A stretch of 39,727 nucleotides of DNA, from assembly GCA_016201435.1 (NCBI GenBank), contig JACQCT010000021.1, positions 1 through 39,727 on the forward strand. Direction: 5' to 3'. Made by a program: the position numbers and the translations under genes. Shown piece after piece: positions 8,937 to 16,076 of the stretch; the stretch's first letter is position 1, and each line of letters starts with the position of its first letter. The stretch comes from Nitrososphaerota archaeon (GTDB lineage: Archaea > Thermoproteota > Nitrososphaeria > Nitrososphaerales > Nitrosopumilaceae). The notes beneath the pieces were generated by a model. It did no database searches. It was not told the origin of the DNA and was given only the letters and a program-made list of their open reading frames with translations.

Positions 8937-8972
8937 GATTTTCATTTTTGGGAATAACTGACTAGTTTTAGC

Positions 8973-9098
8973 CTATTTTGGCTCTGTCATATAATAATGC
9001 AATTCTGTATAACATTCAACACAGTATTCTTGTTCGTCTGTATGTTCACAATTGTATGTCTTTTTTACCTCCTGACTACATTTTGTGCAGATTGGCAT
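8973..9098 (-). CDS. 41-residue zinc-knuckle miniprotein
   Basis: A short gene encoding 41 residues with paired cysteines: C4-x2-C7, C17-x-H19 and C26-x2-C29, the layout of a small zinc ribbon. The ATG (9096-9098) is five bases after the stop of the membrane-protein gene at 9104-9520, so the two form an operon. Many thaumarchaeal genomes carry such one-knuckle proteins of unknown function; nucleic-acid or protein binding is possible but not shown. The spacing of Cys pairs, the normal codon usage and the tight operon position make it a credible gene despite its length. Confidence 0.7.
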   Translation of the reverse strand: MPICTKCSQEVKKTYNCEHTDEQEYCVECYTELHYYMTEPK

Positions 9099-9103
9099 GT
9101 TTA

Positions 9104-9520
9104 TCAGGTTGCTGCAATTCTGGTGGATTTTCTAATCTTCAAGACACCTAGAATCACAATGATTATTCCTATGGCTAATACAGCACCAAATTCTCGCATC
9201 GCTCTATCTGGCAGATTGCCTCCCTCCATGCCAAGAATTATGGCAGTGCCAATAATTATCAAAGCCCCACCTATTGTTATTAAAATTCCAAGCTTTTCAG
9301 ACGGTTCCTTTCTTGTAATAAAGAACGATATGATGAGCATCGCAGATGGAACTATGCCAAAAATTGACCCTCTTACAGAGGCATTCATTTGAAGAAAGCC
9401 GGCCTTTTCGTTACCATTATCGTTTCCAGCATCATGTCCAGCAACCATGACGTCTGCGCCATAGATTACAAGCATGGCTATAGAAATAACGGACATTACT
9501 ATAGCTGCCTTTAATGCCAT
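9104..9520 (-). CDS. Four-helix membrane protein, unknown function
   Basis: 138 residues with membrane helices at about 5-23, 50-67, 78-95 and 110-128. A polar Asn/Gly/Asp/His-rich segment (about 25-42) between helices 1 and 2 contains GHDAGNDNGNEKAG and is probably outside the cell. I do not recognise a family. A BRE/TATA-like GGTTTATTAATT is centred about 27 bases before the ATG, so it has its own leaderless promoter, and it shares an operon with the zinc miniprotein that follows. A hydrophobic ORF on the opposite strand (8997-9392) is an antisense shadow. Confidence 0.7.
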   Translation of the reverse strand: MALKAAIVMSVISIAMLVIYGADVMVAGHDAGNDNGNEKAGFLQMNASVRGSIFGIVPSAMLIISFFITRKEPSEKLGILITIGGALIIIGTAIILGMEGGNLPDRAMREFGAVLAIGIIIVILGVLKIRKSTRIAAT

Positions 9521-9654
9521 AATTTTGTTGCCTCATCTACAATTAATAAACCTATGAAACTTCAAATTATAATTTTATTAGCATTTTGATCCTAGATTGA
9601 TTTAAAAAAATTGTCTTGCAAATGTTTTAATTGTAAAAAACTTAGCATCAATCT

Positions 9655-10344
9655 GTGAAAGCTCTTATTTTATCAGGCGGGGTAGGAAAAAGACTAAAAC
9701 CTATAACAGATTATGTGCCAAAATCGCTTGTTCCACTAAATAACATTCCTATAATCGAATGGCAAATGAGATATTTTCAAAAATTTGGAATAAACAAGTT
9801 TGTTATTTGTTCTGGGTACAAAAGTGATCAAATAATAAATTACCTTAAACCAAAAAAAATGGGAGTAAAAATAGATTATTCTATTGAAAAGACACCGCTT
9901 GGAACTGGTGGGGCAATAAAAAATGCCAGGAATTTTCTTGAAGATGAAAGCTTTTTTGTAATAAATGGTGATGTGATAACAAATCTTGATCCAAGAAAAT
10001 TAAAAGAAAACTCAAATTCTATTGCAGTAATCCCACTTCGTACATCGTTTGGCATAATAAATCTAAATAATGACAAAGTTAAAAAATTTGAGGAAAAACC
10101 AGAAATTTCTAATTACTGGATGAATGCAGGAATTTATTATTTGTCAAAAGAAATCTTTAGACACCTTCCAAAGAAAGGAAATGTTGAAAACACTGCCTTT
10201 CCTATGCTTGCAACCATGGGTTCACTTTTTGCAGTCAAGTATGAAAAAACTTTTTGGCATTCAATAGATTCTTACAAAGATATAGAAGAATGTGCAAATG
10301 AAATGAAATCATTAAACTATGAGAATTTTGTATTGAAAAAATGA
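9655..10344 (+). CDS. Sugar-1-phosphate nucleotidyltransferase (NTP transferase family)
   Basis: 229 residues starting at GTG. It transfers a nucleotide to a sugar phosphate, making an NDP-sugar such as GDP-mannose or dTDP/UDP-glucose. The N-terminal signature ALILSGGVGKRLKPIT with the downstream VPKSLVPLNN is the nucleotide-binding loop and substrate lysine region. GTGGAIKNA and FFVINGDVITNLD carry the metal-binding aspartate, and EKP plus MNAGIYY follow as in RfbA/mannose-1-P guanylyltransferases. It lacks the left-handed beta-helix extension of bifunctional GlmU-type enzymes. A TATA-like TTTTAATTG lies about 27 bases upstream. It leads an operon with an F420/luciferase-like enzyme, a thiolase and a DUF35 protein, which is an odd company for a sugar activation enzyme. 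The sugar and base cannot be assigned from sequence alone. Confidence 0.85.
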   Translation: MKALILSGGVGKRLKPITDYVPKSLVPLNNIPIIEWQMRYFQKFGINKFVICSGYKSDQIINYLKPKKMGVKIDYSIEKTPLGTGGAIKNARNFLEDESFFVINGDVITNLDPRKLKENSNSIAVIPLRTSFGIINLNNDKVKKFEEKPEISNYWMNAGIYYLSKEIFRHLPKKGNVENTAFPMLATMGSLFAVKYEKTFWHSIDSYKDIEECANEMKSLNYENFVLKK

Positions 10345-10350
10345 GAGATT

Positions 10351-11322
10351 ATGAGAATTGGATATAGCTTAGGTTCATTATTGTCTATAAACGAAATTCG
10401 TGAATGTTCTAAAATTTTATCAAAACATAATCCTGATTCTGTTTGGATTCCTGAGACATGGGGGATGGAAGGAATGTCAATGCTGGCAACAATGTCACAA
10501 GTTATCAAAAATTCGAAAATTGGTTCATCAATAATTAACATCTATTCTAGAACTCCTTCTCTTATTGCTATGGGTGCAGCTACTCTTGATACACTTTCAA
10601 ATGGCAGGTTAATACTTGGATTGGGTACAAGTAGCGAGTCTATCGTACAAGAATGGCACGGTGTTGAATTTAATCAGCCAGTTCAGAGAATGCGCGAATA
10701 TGTGGAAATAATCAGGTTGATAATATCAGGAAATAAAGTGAACTATGATGGAAAGTTATTTCATCTAAAAAATTTTACATTACTAGTCAAGCCACCCAGA
10801 AAACATATCCCAATTTACTTGGCTGCCATAAATCAGAAAATGGTTGAACTGACATGGGAAATAGCAGACGGCGTGATCTTTTACTTACGGCCAATTTCCG
10901 AACTTCAAAAAACAATTCAAAAAATGCAATTGAAGAAAAAAATTGACGTATCTAGCCAATTCATCACATGCATGTCGGAAGATGAGGAAAAGGCCATAGA
11001 TCGGGCAAAGAAAACCATTGCATTTTATATATCCGTAGGAAAAATTTATAGAGAGTTTTTAGCAAAAAATGGATTTGCAAAAGAGACTATGGAAATATAT
11101 GATGAATATAAAAAATCAGGATTTAGTACAAATCATAATCTAGTTTCTACAAATATGCTTGACTCACTTACAATATGTGGTACTCCTGAAAAATGTAAGA
11201 AGAAGCTAGTCGAGTTTGTAAAATCTGGGGTTTCCTTACCGATAATACAGTTCAATCCCATAGGCGAAGTCACAAAATCCTTTAAACTACTTGTTTCCAC
11301 GCTATCAGGTAGCAAAAATTGA
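10351..11322 (+). CDS. Luciferase-like, probably F420-dependent oxidoreductase
   Basis: 323 residues of the luciferase-like monooxygenase/F420-dependent oxidoreductase TIM-barrel family. Landmarks are the N-terminal 'VWIPETWGMEG', 'SSIINIYSRTP' with 'GRLILGLGTSS', 'VNYDGKLFHLKNF', 'PIYLAA' and a C-terminal 'ICGTPEKCKKKL' that is usual in methylene-H4MPT-reductase-like and F420-dependent members. F420 is present in ammonia-oxidising archaea, so it is the likely cofactor; FMN is the alternative. The gene starts six bases after the nucleotidyltransferase stop and its TGA overlaps the TTG start of the thiolase, so all four genes are co-translated. The substrate is unknown; the partnership with thiolase and DUF35 suggests an acyl-CoA or lipid-linked substrate. 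Confidence 0.8.
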   Translation: MRIGYSLGSLLSINEIRECSKILSKHNPDSVWIPETWGMEGMSMLATMSQVIKNSKIGSSIINIYSRTPSLIAMGAATLDTLSNGRLILGLGTSSESIVQEWHGVEFNQPVQRMREYVEIIRLIISGNKVNYDGKLFHLKNFTLLVKPPRKHIPIYLAAINQKMVELTWEIADGVIFYLRPISELQKTIQKMQLKKKIDVSSQFITCMSEDEEKAIDRAKKTIAFYISVGKIYREFLAKNGFAKETMEIYDEYKKSGFSTNHNLVSTNMLDSLTICGTPEKCKKKLVEFVKSGVSLPIIQFNPIGEVTKSFKLLVSTLSGSKN

Positions 11323-12428
11323 GAAGAGTGGCAATTGGAGGAGTTGGCCTCACAAAATTCAACAAGGACAATGTTTCAATTGAATCATTAATGTTATCGT
11401 CAATAAAGTCACTTTTTGACGACACATCAAATTTAACTCAAAAAGACGTAGATGTTGTCATTACCTCGACTAATGACAATAGCAAATATTTGTCAAACAT
11501 AATGTCTGAACTTGCAGGCATTTCTCCAAAAATATCTCATTCTGTAGAGAGTTTGTGCAACTCGGGTGCAAATAGTGTGATTTCTGCATTTTCGTACATT
11601 GCGTCAGGATTAGCAGATGTTGCTTTGGTAGTAGGCGCAGAAAAATTTGATAATCCTGGGCTAGTTTTAGAATGGGACATGTCACGTGGTCAATACAAAC
11701 ATCCTGTGTATTGGTCATCAATGTTTACAAGATCTCATATGAGAAAATACGGTACTACTATGGAAGATCTTGCTACTGTCTCGGCCAAAAACCACAAAAA
11801 TGCATTAGAAAACCCTCATGCATATTTTGATAAAGAATATTCTGTAGAAGATGTTATGCAATCAAAAAATATTACTCAAGATGTTCGTGTTTTAGATTGC
11901 TCTTTTCCATGTAACGGCTCTGCTGCAGTTTTGCTTGCATCAGAAGAATATATCAAAAAATTTACAGATTGTCCTGTTTGGTTAACTGGTTTGGGTCAAA
12001 AAACCATCTCTGCGGGCTTTACCAAAAATGAAGATCTTACTAGTATGAAATCTACAAAATATGCAGCTAGTACTGCATATATGATGTCAAAAAAAGGACC
12101 TAGAGATATTGATGTTGCTGAAATTCATGATGCGTTTAGTATATGTGAAATCATAGAAGTAGAAGACTTGGGTTTTACCGAAAAAGGAATGGGGAATAAA
12201 TTTGTTAAAACCATGTATGATACACAAGATAAGAAGATTAACCCCAGGGGAGGATTGATAGGATCTGGACATCCTTTGGGCGCTACTGGAATAGCTCAGG
12301 TTGTAGAGATTAGTAAACAACTTCAAAATAAGGCAGGAAAACGCCAAGTCAGTGGGGCCAAAGTAGGCTTGGTTCAAAATATGTCTGCAGCTGCCACTTC
12401 TTCAACAGTCATTATTTTTGAATCATGA
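11319..12428 (+). CDS. Thiolase-like (SCPx/acetyl-CoA acetyltransferase family) enzyme
   Basis: 369 residues with the thiolase fold. The nucleophilic cysteine is C80 in ESLCNSGAN and the HP motif is GGLIGSGHPLGATG near residue 315. The usual third motif with the second catalytic cysteine is not seen: the C-terminus reads LVQNMSAAATSSTVIIF. This is the pattern of SCPx-type thiolases that work with a DUF35 partner, and the next gene is such a DUF35 protein, overlapping by ATGA. The TTG at 11319 overlaps the previous stop. In several archaea thiolase, DUF35 and HMG-CoA synthase form one complex that begins the mevalonate pathway; here the HMG-CoA synthase is 17 kb away at 29135. An alternative role is in a dedicated acyl-CoA reaction of this operon. 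Confidence 0.8.
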   Translation: MRRVAIGGVGLTKFNKDNVSIESLMLSSIKSLFDDTSNLTQKDVDVVITSTNDNSKYLSNIMSELAGISPKISHSVESLCNSGANSVISAFSYIASGLADVALVVGAEKFDNPGLVLEWDMSRGQYKHPVYWSSMFTRSHMRKYGTTMEDLATVSAKNHKNALENPHAYFDKEYSVEDVMQSKNITQDVRVLDCSFPCNGSAAVLLASEEYIKKFTDCPVWLTGLGQKTISAGFTKNEDLTSMKSTKYAASTAYMMSKKGPRDIDVAEIHDAFSICEIIEVEDLGFTEKGMGNKFVKTMYDTQDKKINPRGGLIGSGHPLGATGIAQVVEISKQLQNKAGKRQVSGAKVGLVQNMSAAATSSTVIIFES

Positions 12429-12748
12429 ATCAATTTGAAAATGAACTAAAAAATGGCAAATTTGTCTGTAGTGAATGTATTAACTGTAATAAGCTTGTTT
12501 GGCCTCCAAGTGATTTTTGTAATGTATGTTTTAGTAAAGTGAAATGGAGACAAGTATCTAAAAATGGTACACTAATAGAGTTTGCAAAGAAAGATAATGT
12601 GATTTTTTGTATAGCAGAATTTGAAAATGCAATTAGAATTATGGGGGAATTAGAAACAGGAATAAAGATTCCATCAATAGGACAAGATCTTAATCTTGTA
12701 CAATGTAATTATGATGACAAAGAAAAATTCTTTTTTCGATTAAAATAA
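12425..12748 (+). CDS. DUF35 acyl-CoA-binding partner protein with zinc ribbon and OB fold
   Basis: 107 residues. The N-terminal rubredoxin-like zinc ribbon has CINC...PPSDFCNVC, followed by an OB-fold-like segment with GTLIEFA and GELETGIKIP. That is the DUF35 layout: a zinc ribbon, a conserved PP pair and an OB fold. DUF35 proteins bind CoA thioesters and hand them between thiolases and condensing enzymes. It is at the short end for the family (usually 120-140). Its ATG overlaps the thiolase TGA, which strongly supports a physical complex of the two. It is the last gene of the operon; an AT hairpin follows. Confidence 0.8.
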   Translation: MNQFENELKNGKFVCSECINCNKLVWPPSDFCNVCFSKVKWRQVSKNGTLIEFAKKDNVIFCIAEFENAIRIMGELETGIKIPSIGQDLNLVQCNYDDKEKFFFRLK

Positions 12749-12753
12749 AGTTA

Positions 12754-12771
12754 TTTTAATTTATATTAAAA
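12754..12771 (+). terminator. AT-only hairpin after the thiolase/DUF35 operon
   Basis: TTTTAAT and ATTAAAA form a 7-bp stem with a TTAT loop, between two convergent operons (stops at 12748 and 12819). T-rich tracts flank it on both strands, so it may serve both directions. Confidence 0.35.
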
Positions 12772-12818
12772 CAATTCTAGTTCGGATATTTTTTAAATAA
12801 TTTATTCCTAATGTACTT

Positions 12819-13619
12819 TTATACTAATTTATTGGGCTCTTTAATTTTGTCGCTCTTTTTGAATATTTGAATATGACTATAGACACCAAATGAGAACATG
12901 ATGTATGCCCAAATGAATAAAATATCTATTGGATGACCAGTATAATACGAATCATTAAGTGTAAAATATTGAAATCCTGTATCTGCAATTACTTCAAATA
13001 AAATTCCAATCAACAATAATGTCCATAGAAAATTTACCTCTCCTCTAAAAAATAAAAAGATTCCAATCAATGCTGGTACAAGAATGATAGAATCAGCAAT
13101 AGGATATATTGCACCTAATGCAATAGCAAATTTACTTTCATCTGAATTGTTGTCAATTGTCATATACAAATTTGGAATTAGAATAGATACTGCAATTAAT
13201 GAGGTAGAAAGTATCAATTTTCTTGTGATTAATTTTTTGAATGGTTTTAGATAGTATATTGAAAATAAAAATAATAATGGATATCCAGCAATATAAAACA
13301 CATCTGCAGTTGATGGAAATGGATCCAGATGATATACTAGTTCGTAAACTGTCCAAGTTGTCTCTGCAATAAACCATGAAATTGCTGTTCCCAAGAATAA
13401 TAACCATGCTTTACCATGATTGCCAGTTTTTCTAAATCTTGAAGAGATGATTATTGATAAAATGACAAAAGCTCCTGATACTGGAATGTATGTGAAATCA
13501 GTTACTACACTAACTACTTCTTTTCCAAAAAATGTTGCAATTATTATTCCAAGGCCAGTTATCAAAAGGCATACAAATAATGACTTTTGTTCTTGTAATT
13601 TCTCAAAGTTATTTTGCAA
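12819..13619 (-). CDS. Polytopic membrane protein with internal duplication; partner of a NitrOD5 protein (copy 1)
   Basis: 266 residues with about seven or eight membrane helices (near 14-31, 43-60, 70-90, 104-124, 134-152, 163-190, 197-215, 232-250). Two internal repeats of ~48 residues are visible, 69-118 and 196-243. Each begins with a hydrophobic helix carrying L-x-x-G, then an acidic residue (E86 or D213), a Trp/Tyr/Phe cluster, a loop with P and D, and a second aromatic helix. The paralogue at 15269-16069 has the same length and plan. The gene starts two bases after a NitrOD5-domain gene and probably shares its mRNA with the TrmB-like regulator upstream. I do not recognise an enzymatic family; a membrane sensor or signal-coupling role is inferred from the context only. 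Confidence 0.75.
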   Translation of the reverse strand: MQNNFEKLQEQKSLFVCLLITGLGIIIATFFGKEVVSVVTDFTYIPVSGAFVILSIIISSRFRKTGNHGKAWLLFLGTAISWFIAETTWTVYELVYHLDPFPSTADVFYIAGYPLLFLFSIYYLKPFKKLITRKLILSTSLIAVSILIPNLYMTIDNNSDESKFAIALGAIYPIADSIILVPALIGIFLFFRGEVNFLWTLLLIGILFEVIADTGFQYFTLNDSYYTGHPIDILFIWAYIMFSFGVYSHIQIFKKSDKIKEPNKLV

Positions 13620-13621
13620 AT

Positions 13622-13909
13622 TTACTCACTTATTGCGCTAACAAAAACAGCTATTGGTCTTTCTGTAATTTGTTCATTTAGTTCTCCTTTTATTGCATCA
13701 ACAATTGTTATATGTGAATTACCAAAGATTTTTTTTAAAACTTTATTCAAGTATTCTGGATGTTCATAGCATTCAGGTAAGTAGCAATTATAATCTTTTG
13801 ATAACTGTTTTATAATTTTCTCATAAACTGGATGGCCAATTGTAAGTAATACTTTTTCAATTGCAAGACTTACTATGGCTTTCCGCAATTGTTCTTGATC
13901 AAGATTCAT
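13622..13909 (-). CDS. NitrOD5-like domain protein (stand-alone)
   Basis: 95 residues, helical. It aligns along most of its length with residues 5-75 of the 204-residue protein at 16077-16691: both have a helix with I-x-K and L-G, then KxxxxLxxxY, an Asp/Glu-rich turn, VLxxxFG and a final helix. This matches the NitrOD5 domain known from thaumarchaeal signalling proteins thought to act as output or adaptor modules with KaiC-like ATPases. It lacks the winged-helix part of its paralogue; instead a separate TrmB-like regulator gene sits 15 bases upstream. Two bases separate it from the membrane-protein gene that follows. The domain name is a recognition by pattern, not by search. Confidence 0.65.
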   Translation of the reverse strand: MNLDQEQLRKAIVSLAIEKVLLTIGHPVYEKIIKQLSKDYNCYLPECYEHPEYLNKVLKKIFGNSHITIVDAIKGELNEQITERPIAVFVSAISE

Positions 13910-13924
13910 AATATTGATATCGCA

Positions 13925-14776
13925 TTATTGAAGATGTCTTGAATTTGACCAGATGTAACTAAATAGCAATCGCATCGTGTAAATCATCGAAGTTGAATCA
14001 GTCCACATTGCTACCACATTTTGTGAAGATTCGCTTACATTTTTCATGAATAAGAGTAATTCACTGTCATCTTTTATAATGAAACATAAATTTTCCTTGA
14101 TCTTACTTGGCATCTTCTTTACTTTAGTTATTAGTTTTGGATCAAAAATATATGTAGTTTTTTTAGATGAAGAAGTAATCAACTTTGCCTCAATTTTTGA
14201 ATCTGTTATGAGTTCCAAAAATCCAGAGTGATAAAATTTCATGAAATCTTTTTCTGATCCTAAGATTAGGAGATTGTTTTTTGTTTTAGCAATCATTTCA
14301 TTTATTTTCCCAGTCATTTGATTTATTCCTTGAAGCATCTGGAATTTTCCTTCTTTGGAATCATTTTGATCAATCTTAAAATTTGGAATAGTATTCCAAA
14401 GATCTACTAGACCTTTTTCTTGATTTTCTAGTGTTTTGACTCGCTCTTTTTCAGTATTTATCAACACACCCATTGCTTTATCAAGTGGCAATGCTGAAAA
14501 TTTAATTGGATGCTGGAATGTTGCAGAGACTATTCCCTTGTTTTGAAGATGAGTGAGAAGATGATATGTTTCAGTTCTCGGCACCTTTAGAGTTTTGCTT
14601 ACTTGTGTTGCTGTGCTTTGACCGTATTTTTCTAAAAACAAAAAGACCTTTGACTGGTTTGAAGTTAGACCGAATTTAGATAGTTCATTTTTCAGTTTTT
14701 CTAGCAACACTTCATAATCATATGATTTTGACTCTAAAGTAGAGTTCATTAATGAGAAATCAGTTTCGCTTGTCAT
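13925..14776 (-). CDS. TrmB-family transcription regulator
   Basis: 283 residues. Residues ~32-100 are a winged helix with GLTSNQSKVFLFLEKYGQ, ATQVSKTLKVPRTETYHLL (recognition helix) and a wing 'KGIVSATFQHP'. A coiled-coil-like stretch (110-135, with KERVKTLENQEKG) follows as in TrmB, where it mediates dimer formation. The C-terminal ~150 residues resemble the phospholipase-D-like TrmB regulatory domain, with ILGSEKDF and FIIKDDSELLLF. In this family sugars or other small molecules tune DNA binding. It is the first gene of a probable three-gene operon with the NitrOD5 protein (15-base gap) and the membrane protein, so signals at the membrane may be passed to it. The target genes are unknown. 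Confidence 0.85.
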   Translation of the reverse strand: MTSETDFSLMNSTLESKSYDYEVLLEKLKNELSKFGLTSNQSKVFLFLEKYGQSTATQVSKTLKVPRTETYHLLTHLQNKGIVSATFQHPIKFSALPLDKAMGVLINTEKERVKTLENQEKGLVDLWNTIPNFKIDQNDSKEGKFQMLQGINQMTGKINEMIAKTKNNLLILGSEKDFMKFYHSGFLELITDSKIEAKLITSSSKKTTYIFDPKLITKVKKMPSKIKENLCFIIKDDSELLLFMKNVSESSQNVVAMWTDSTSMIYTMRLLFSYIWSNSRHLQ

Positions 14777-14877
14777 ATGAATAACAGACTAATCTAGTAG
14801 ATCCTCTTTAGATATCTGCATGTCTTATGTAATTACAGACACTTAAAATCAACTAAAATATGTGATATTTTGTGATT

Positions 14878-15111
14878 TTATTCTCGAATATCTTCTACCA
14901 ATCGTACAATTGCATCTGTAATCTTTAAAAATTGTATTCGAGTTTCTACATCCATACTTTCTTTTGTTTTTATTTTTATTACTTTTATCATTGTTTTAAT
15001 GATAGATGATGGTTCTAATACGATACGTTCTCGTGAAAATCCATACGTTAGAACATTTCTCTGTGAAACTTCATATTGTTTTTGTGTAATGTTTGTTCTT
15101 AACATTGTCAT
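14878..15111 (-). CDS. Small conserved-looking protein, unknown function
   Basis: 77 residues, charged and mostly helical, with a basic middle (VIKIKTKES) and an acidic C-terminal helix ending VEDIRE. No family recognised and no membrane helix or zinc motif. Support for a real gene is a BRE/TATA-like CCTTTTATC centred about 24 bases before the ATG. It lies between the two NitrOD5/membrane-protein modules, transcribed in the same direction, with roughly 100-160 base gaps on either side. It could be an accessory part of those modules or unrelated. Confidence 0.55.
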   Translation of the reverse strand: MTMLRTNITQKQYEVSQRNVLTYGFSRERIVLEPSSIIKTMIKVIKIKTKESMDVETRIQFLKITDAIVRLVEDIRE

Positions 15112-15268
15112 GTATCATCTAAATTACTTTAGATAAAAGGTTGTTCTGCCAAAATTGGAAATATATTTATTAGATATTTTGCACTAAGTAATAAAAAAAA
15201 ATAACAATGCTTGATGCTAAATAGTTTTTGTGCTTTTTAATTATGTTTTTTGTTGGAAATATGGAAAA

Positions 15269-16069
15269 TTAAATAATTTTCTGATGTTTGTATAGTGCAT
15301 AAATAATTACCATATAGCTTGCATAGTACAACAAGTTCATAGGATGCGTCAATGTGTATTGATCGAACGTATCAAGATACCCATACCAAACATCACCTGT
15401 AGTTTGTAATATGATTCCAATTAATAGGACAAGCCACGCTTTGCCCAGAACTCCTTGTTTAAACACCCTGGCACCAAGTAATGTGCCTGATAGAATTATT
15501 GAAGACAAAATTACGTAAACCACACCTGTATAGAACTCAAAGTTAGCTTGGCCATGTTTTTCAAATGATAAAAGCGAATAAATCCCTATTATGGCTGCAG
15601 GAATTGCCACAACCCATGATTTTGTAAAATGACTGATTTTTGGCTTGAAAAATCTAATGTTTAGTATCAAATGAGTTAAGACAAGTGGATAAAATGCATA
15701 GAAGAGAATATCCATAGGGCCAAAATTGGTATCATAACCTAACGTTTCATAAATACCATAAACAGTTTCACCAAGGAAATTCATCGTAAGGCCTAATGCT
15801 AAAGCAAGATACGCTTTTCCAAAAACTTTTGATCCCCAGTATTTTTTCGCTATAATAAATCCGACGATAGAAGCAATTAGTGGATTGATGACAGAAATGA
15901 CATCCACTAGCTGCGATGCATCATCTGGATTTGGGAAAACAGCATACAGGTATATTTGAAATGTTGCTACTATCCCTAAAATTAATAATAATATTCGTGG
16001 ATCAATCGAATTTTGAAGCTTTTCTGGTACTATGTTGGGCTTATCGGAAGTCCTTTTCCAACTAAACAT
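15269..16069 (-). CDS. Polytopic membrane protein with internal duplication; partner of a NitrOD5 protein (copy 2)
   Basis: 266 residues, the paralogue of the protein at 12819-13619. About seven membrane helices. The internal repeat is clearer here: residues 84-131 and 209-256 both start GKA(Y/W)L-x-L-x-x-G, then an acidic residue (E101 or D226), YG-x-Y/YGY, an acidic residue (E108 or D233) and a helix ending FYPL or YMVI. Conserved acidic and aromatic residues at matching places inside predicted helices could hold a ligand or cofactor. It follows a NitrOD5-winged-helix gene by seven bases and so belongs to the same transcript. No enzyme or transporter family is recognised. The pairing with NitrOD5 proteins twice in 4 kb suggests a functional link. 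Confidence 0.75.
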   Translation of the reverse strand: MFSWKRTSDKPNIVPEKLQNSIDPRILLLILGIVATFQIYLYAVFPNPDDASQLVDVISVINPLIASIVGFIIAKKYWGSKVFGKAYLALALGLTMNFLGETVYGIYETLGYDTNFGPMDILFYAFYPLVLTHLILNIRFFKPKISHFTKSWVVAIPAAIIGIYSLLSFEKHGQANFEFYTGVVYVILSSIILSGTLLGARVFKQGVLGKAWLVLLIGIILQTTGDVWYGYLDTFDQYTLTHPMNLLYYASYMVIIYALYKHQKII

Positions 16070-16076
16070 AACGTGA

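Noticed and set aside
8997-9392. A 131-residue hydrophobic ORF on the plus strand
   Set aside because: It is antisense to the membrane protein at 9104-9520 and the zinc miniprotein at 8973-9098, both of which have a promoter or operon support and natural protein features.
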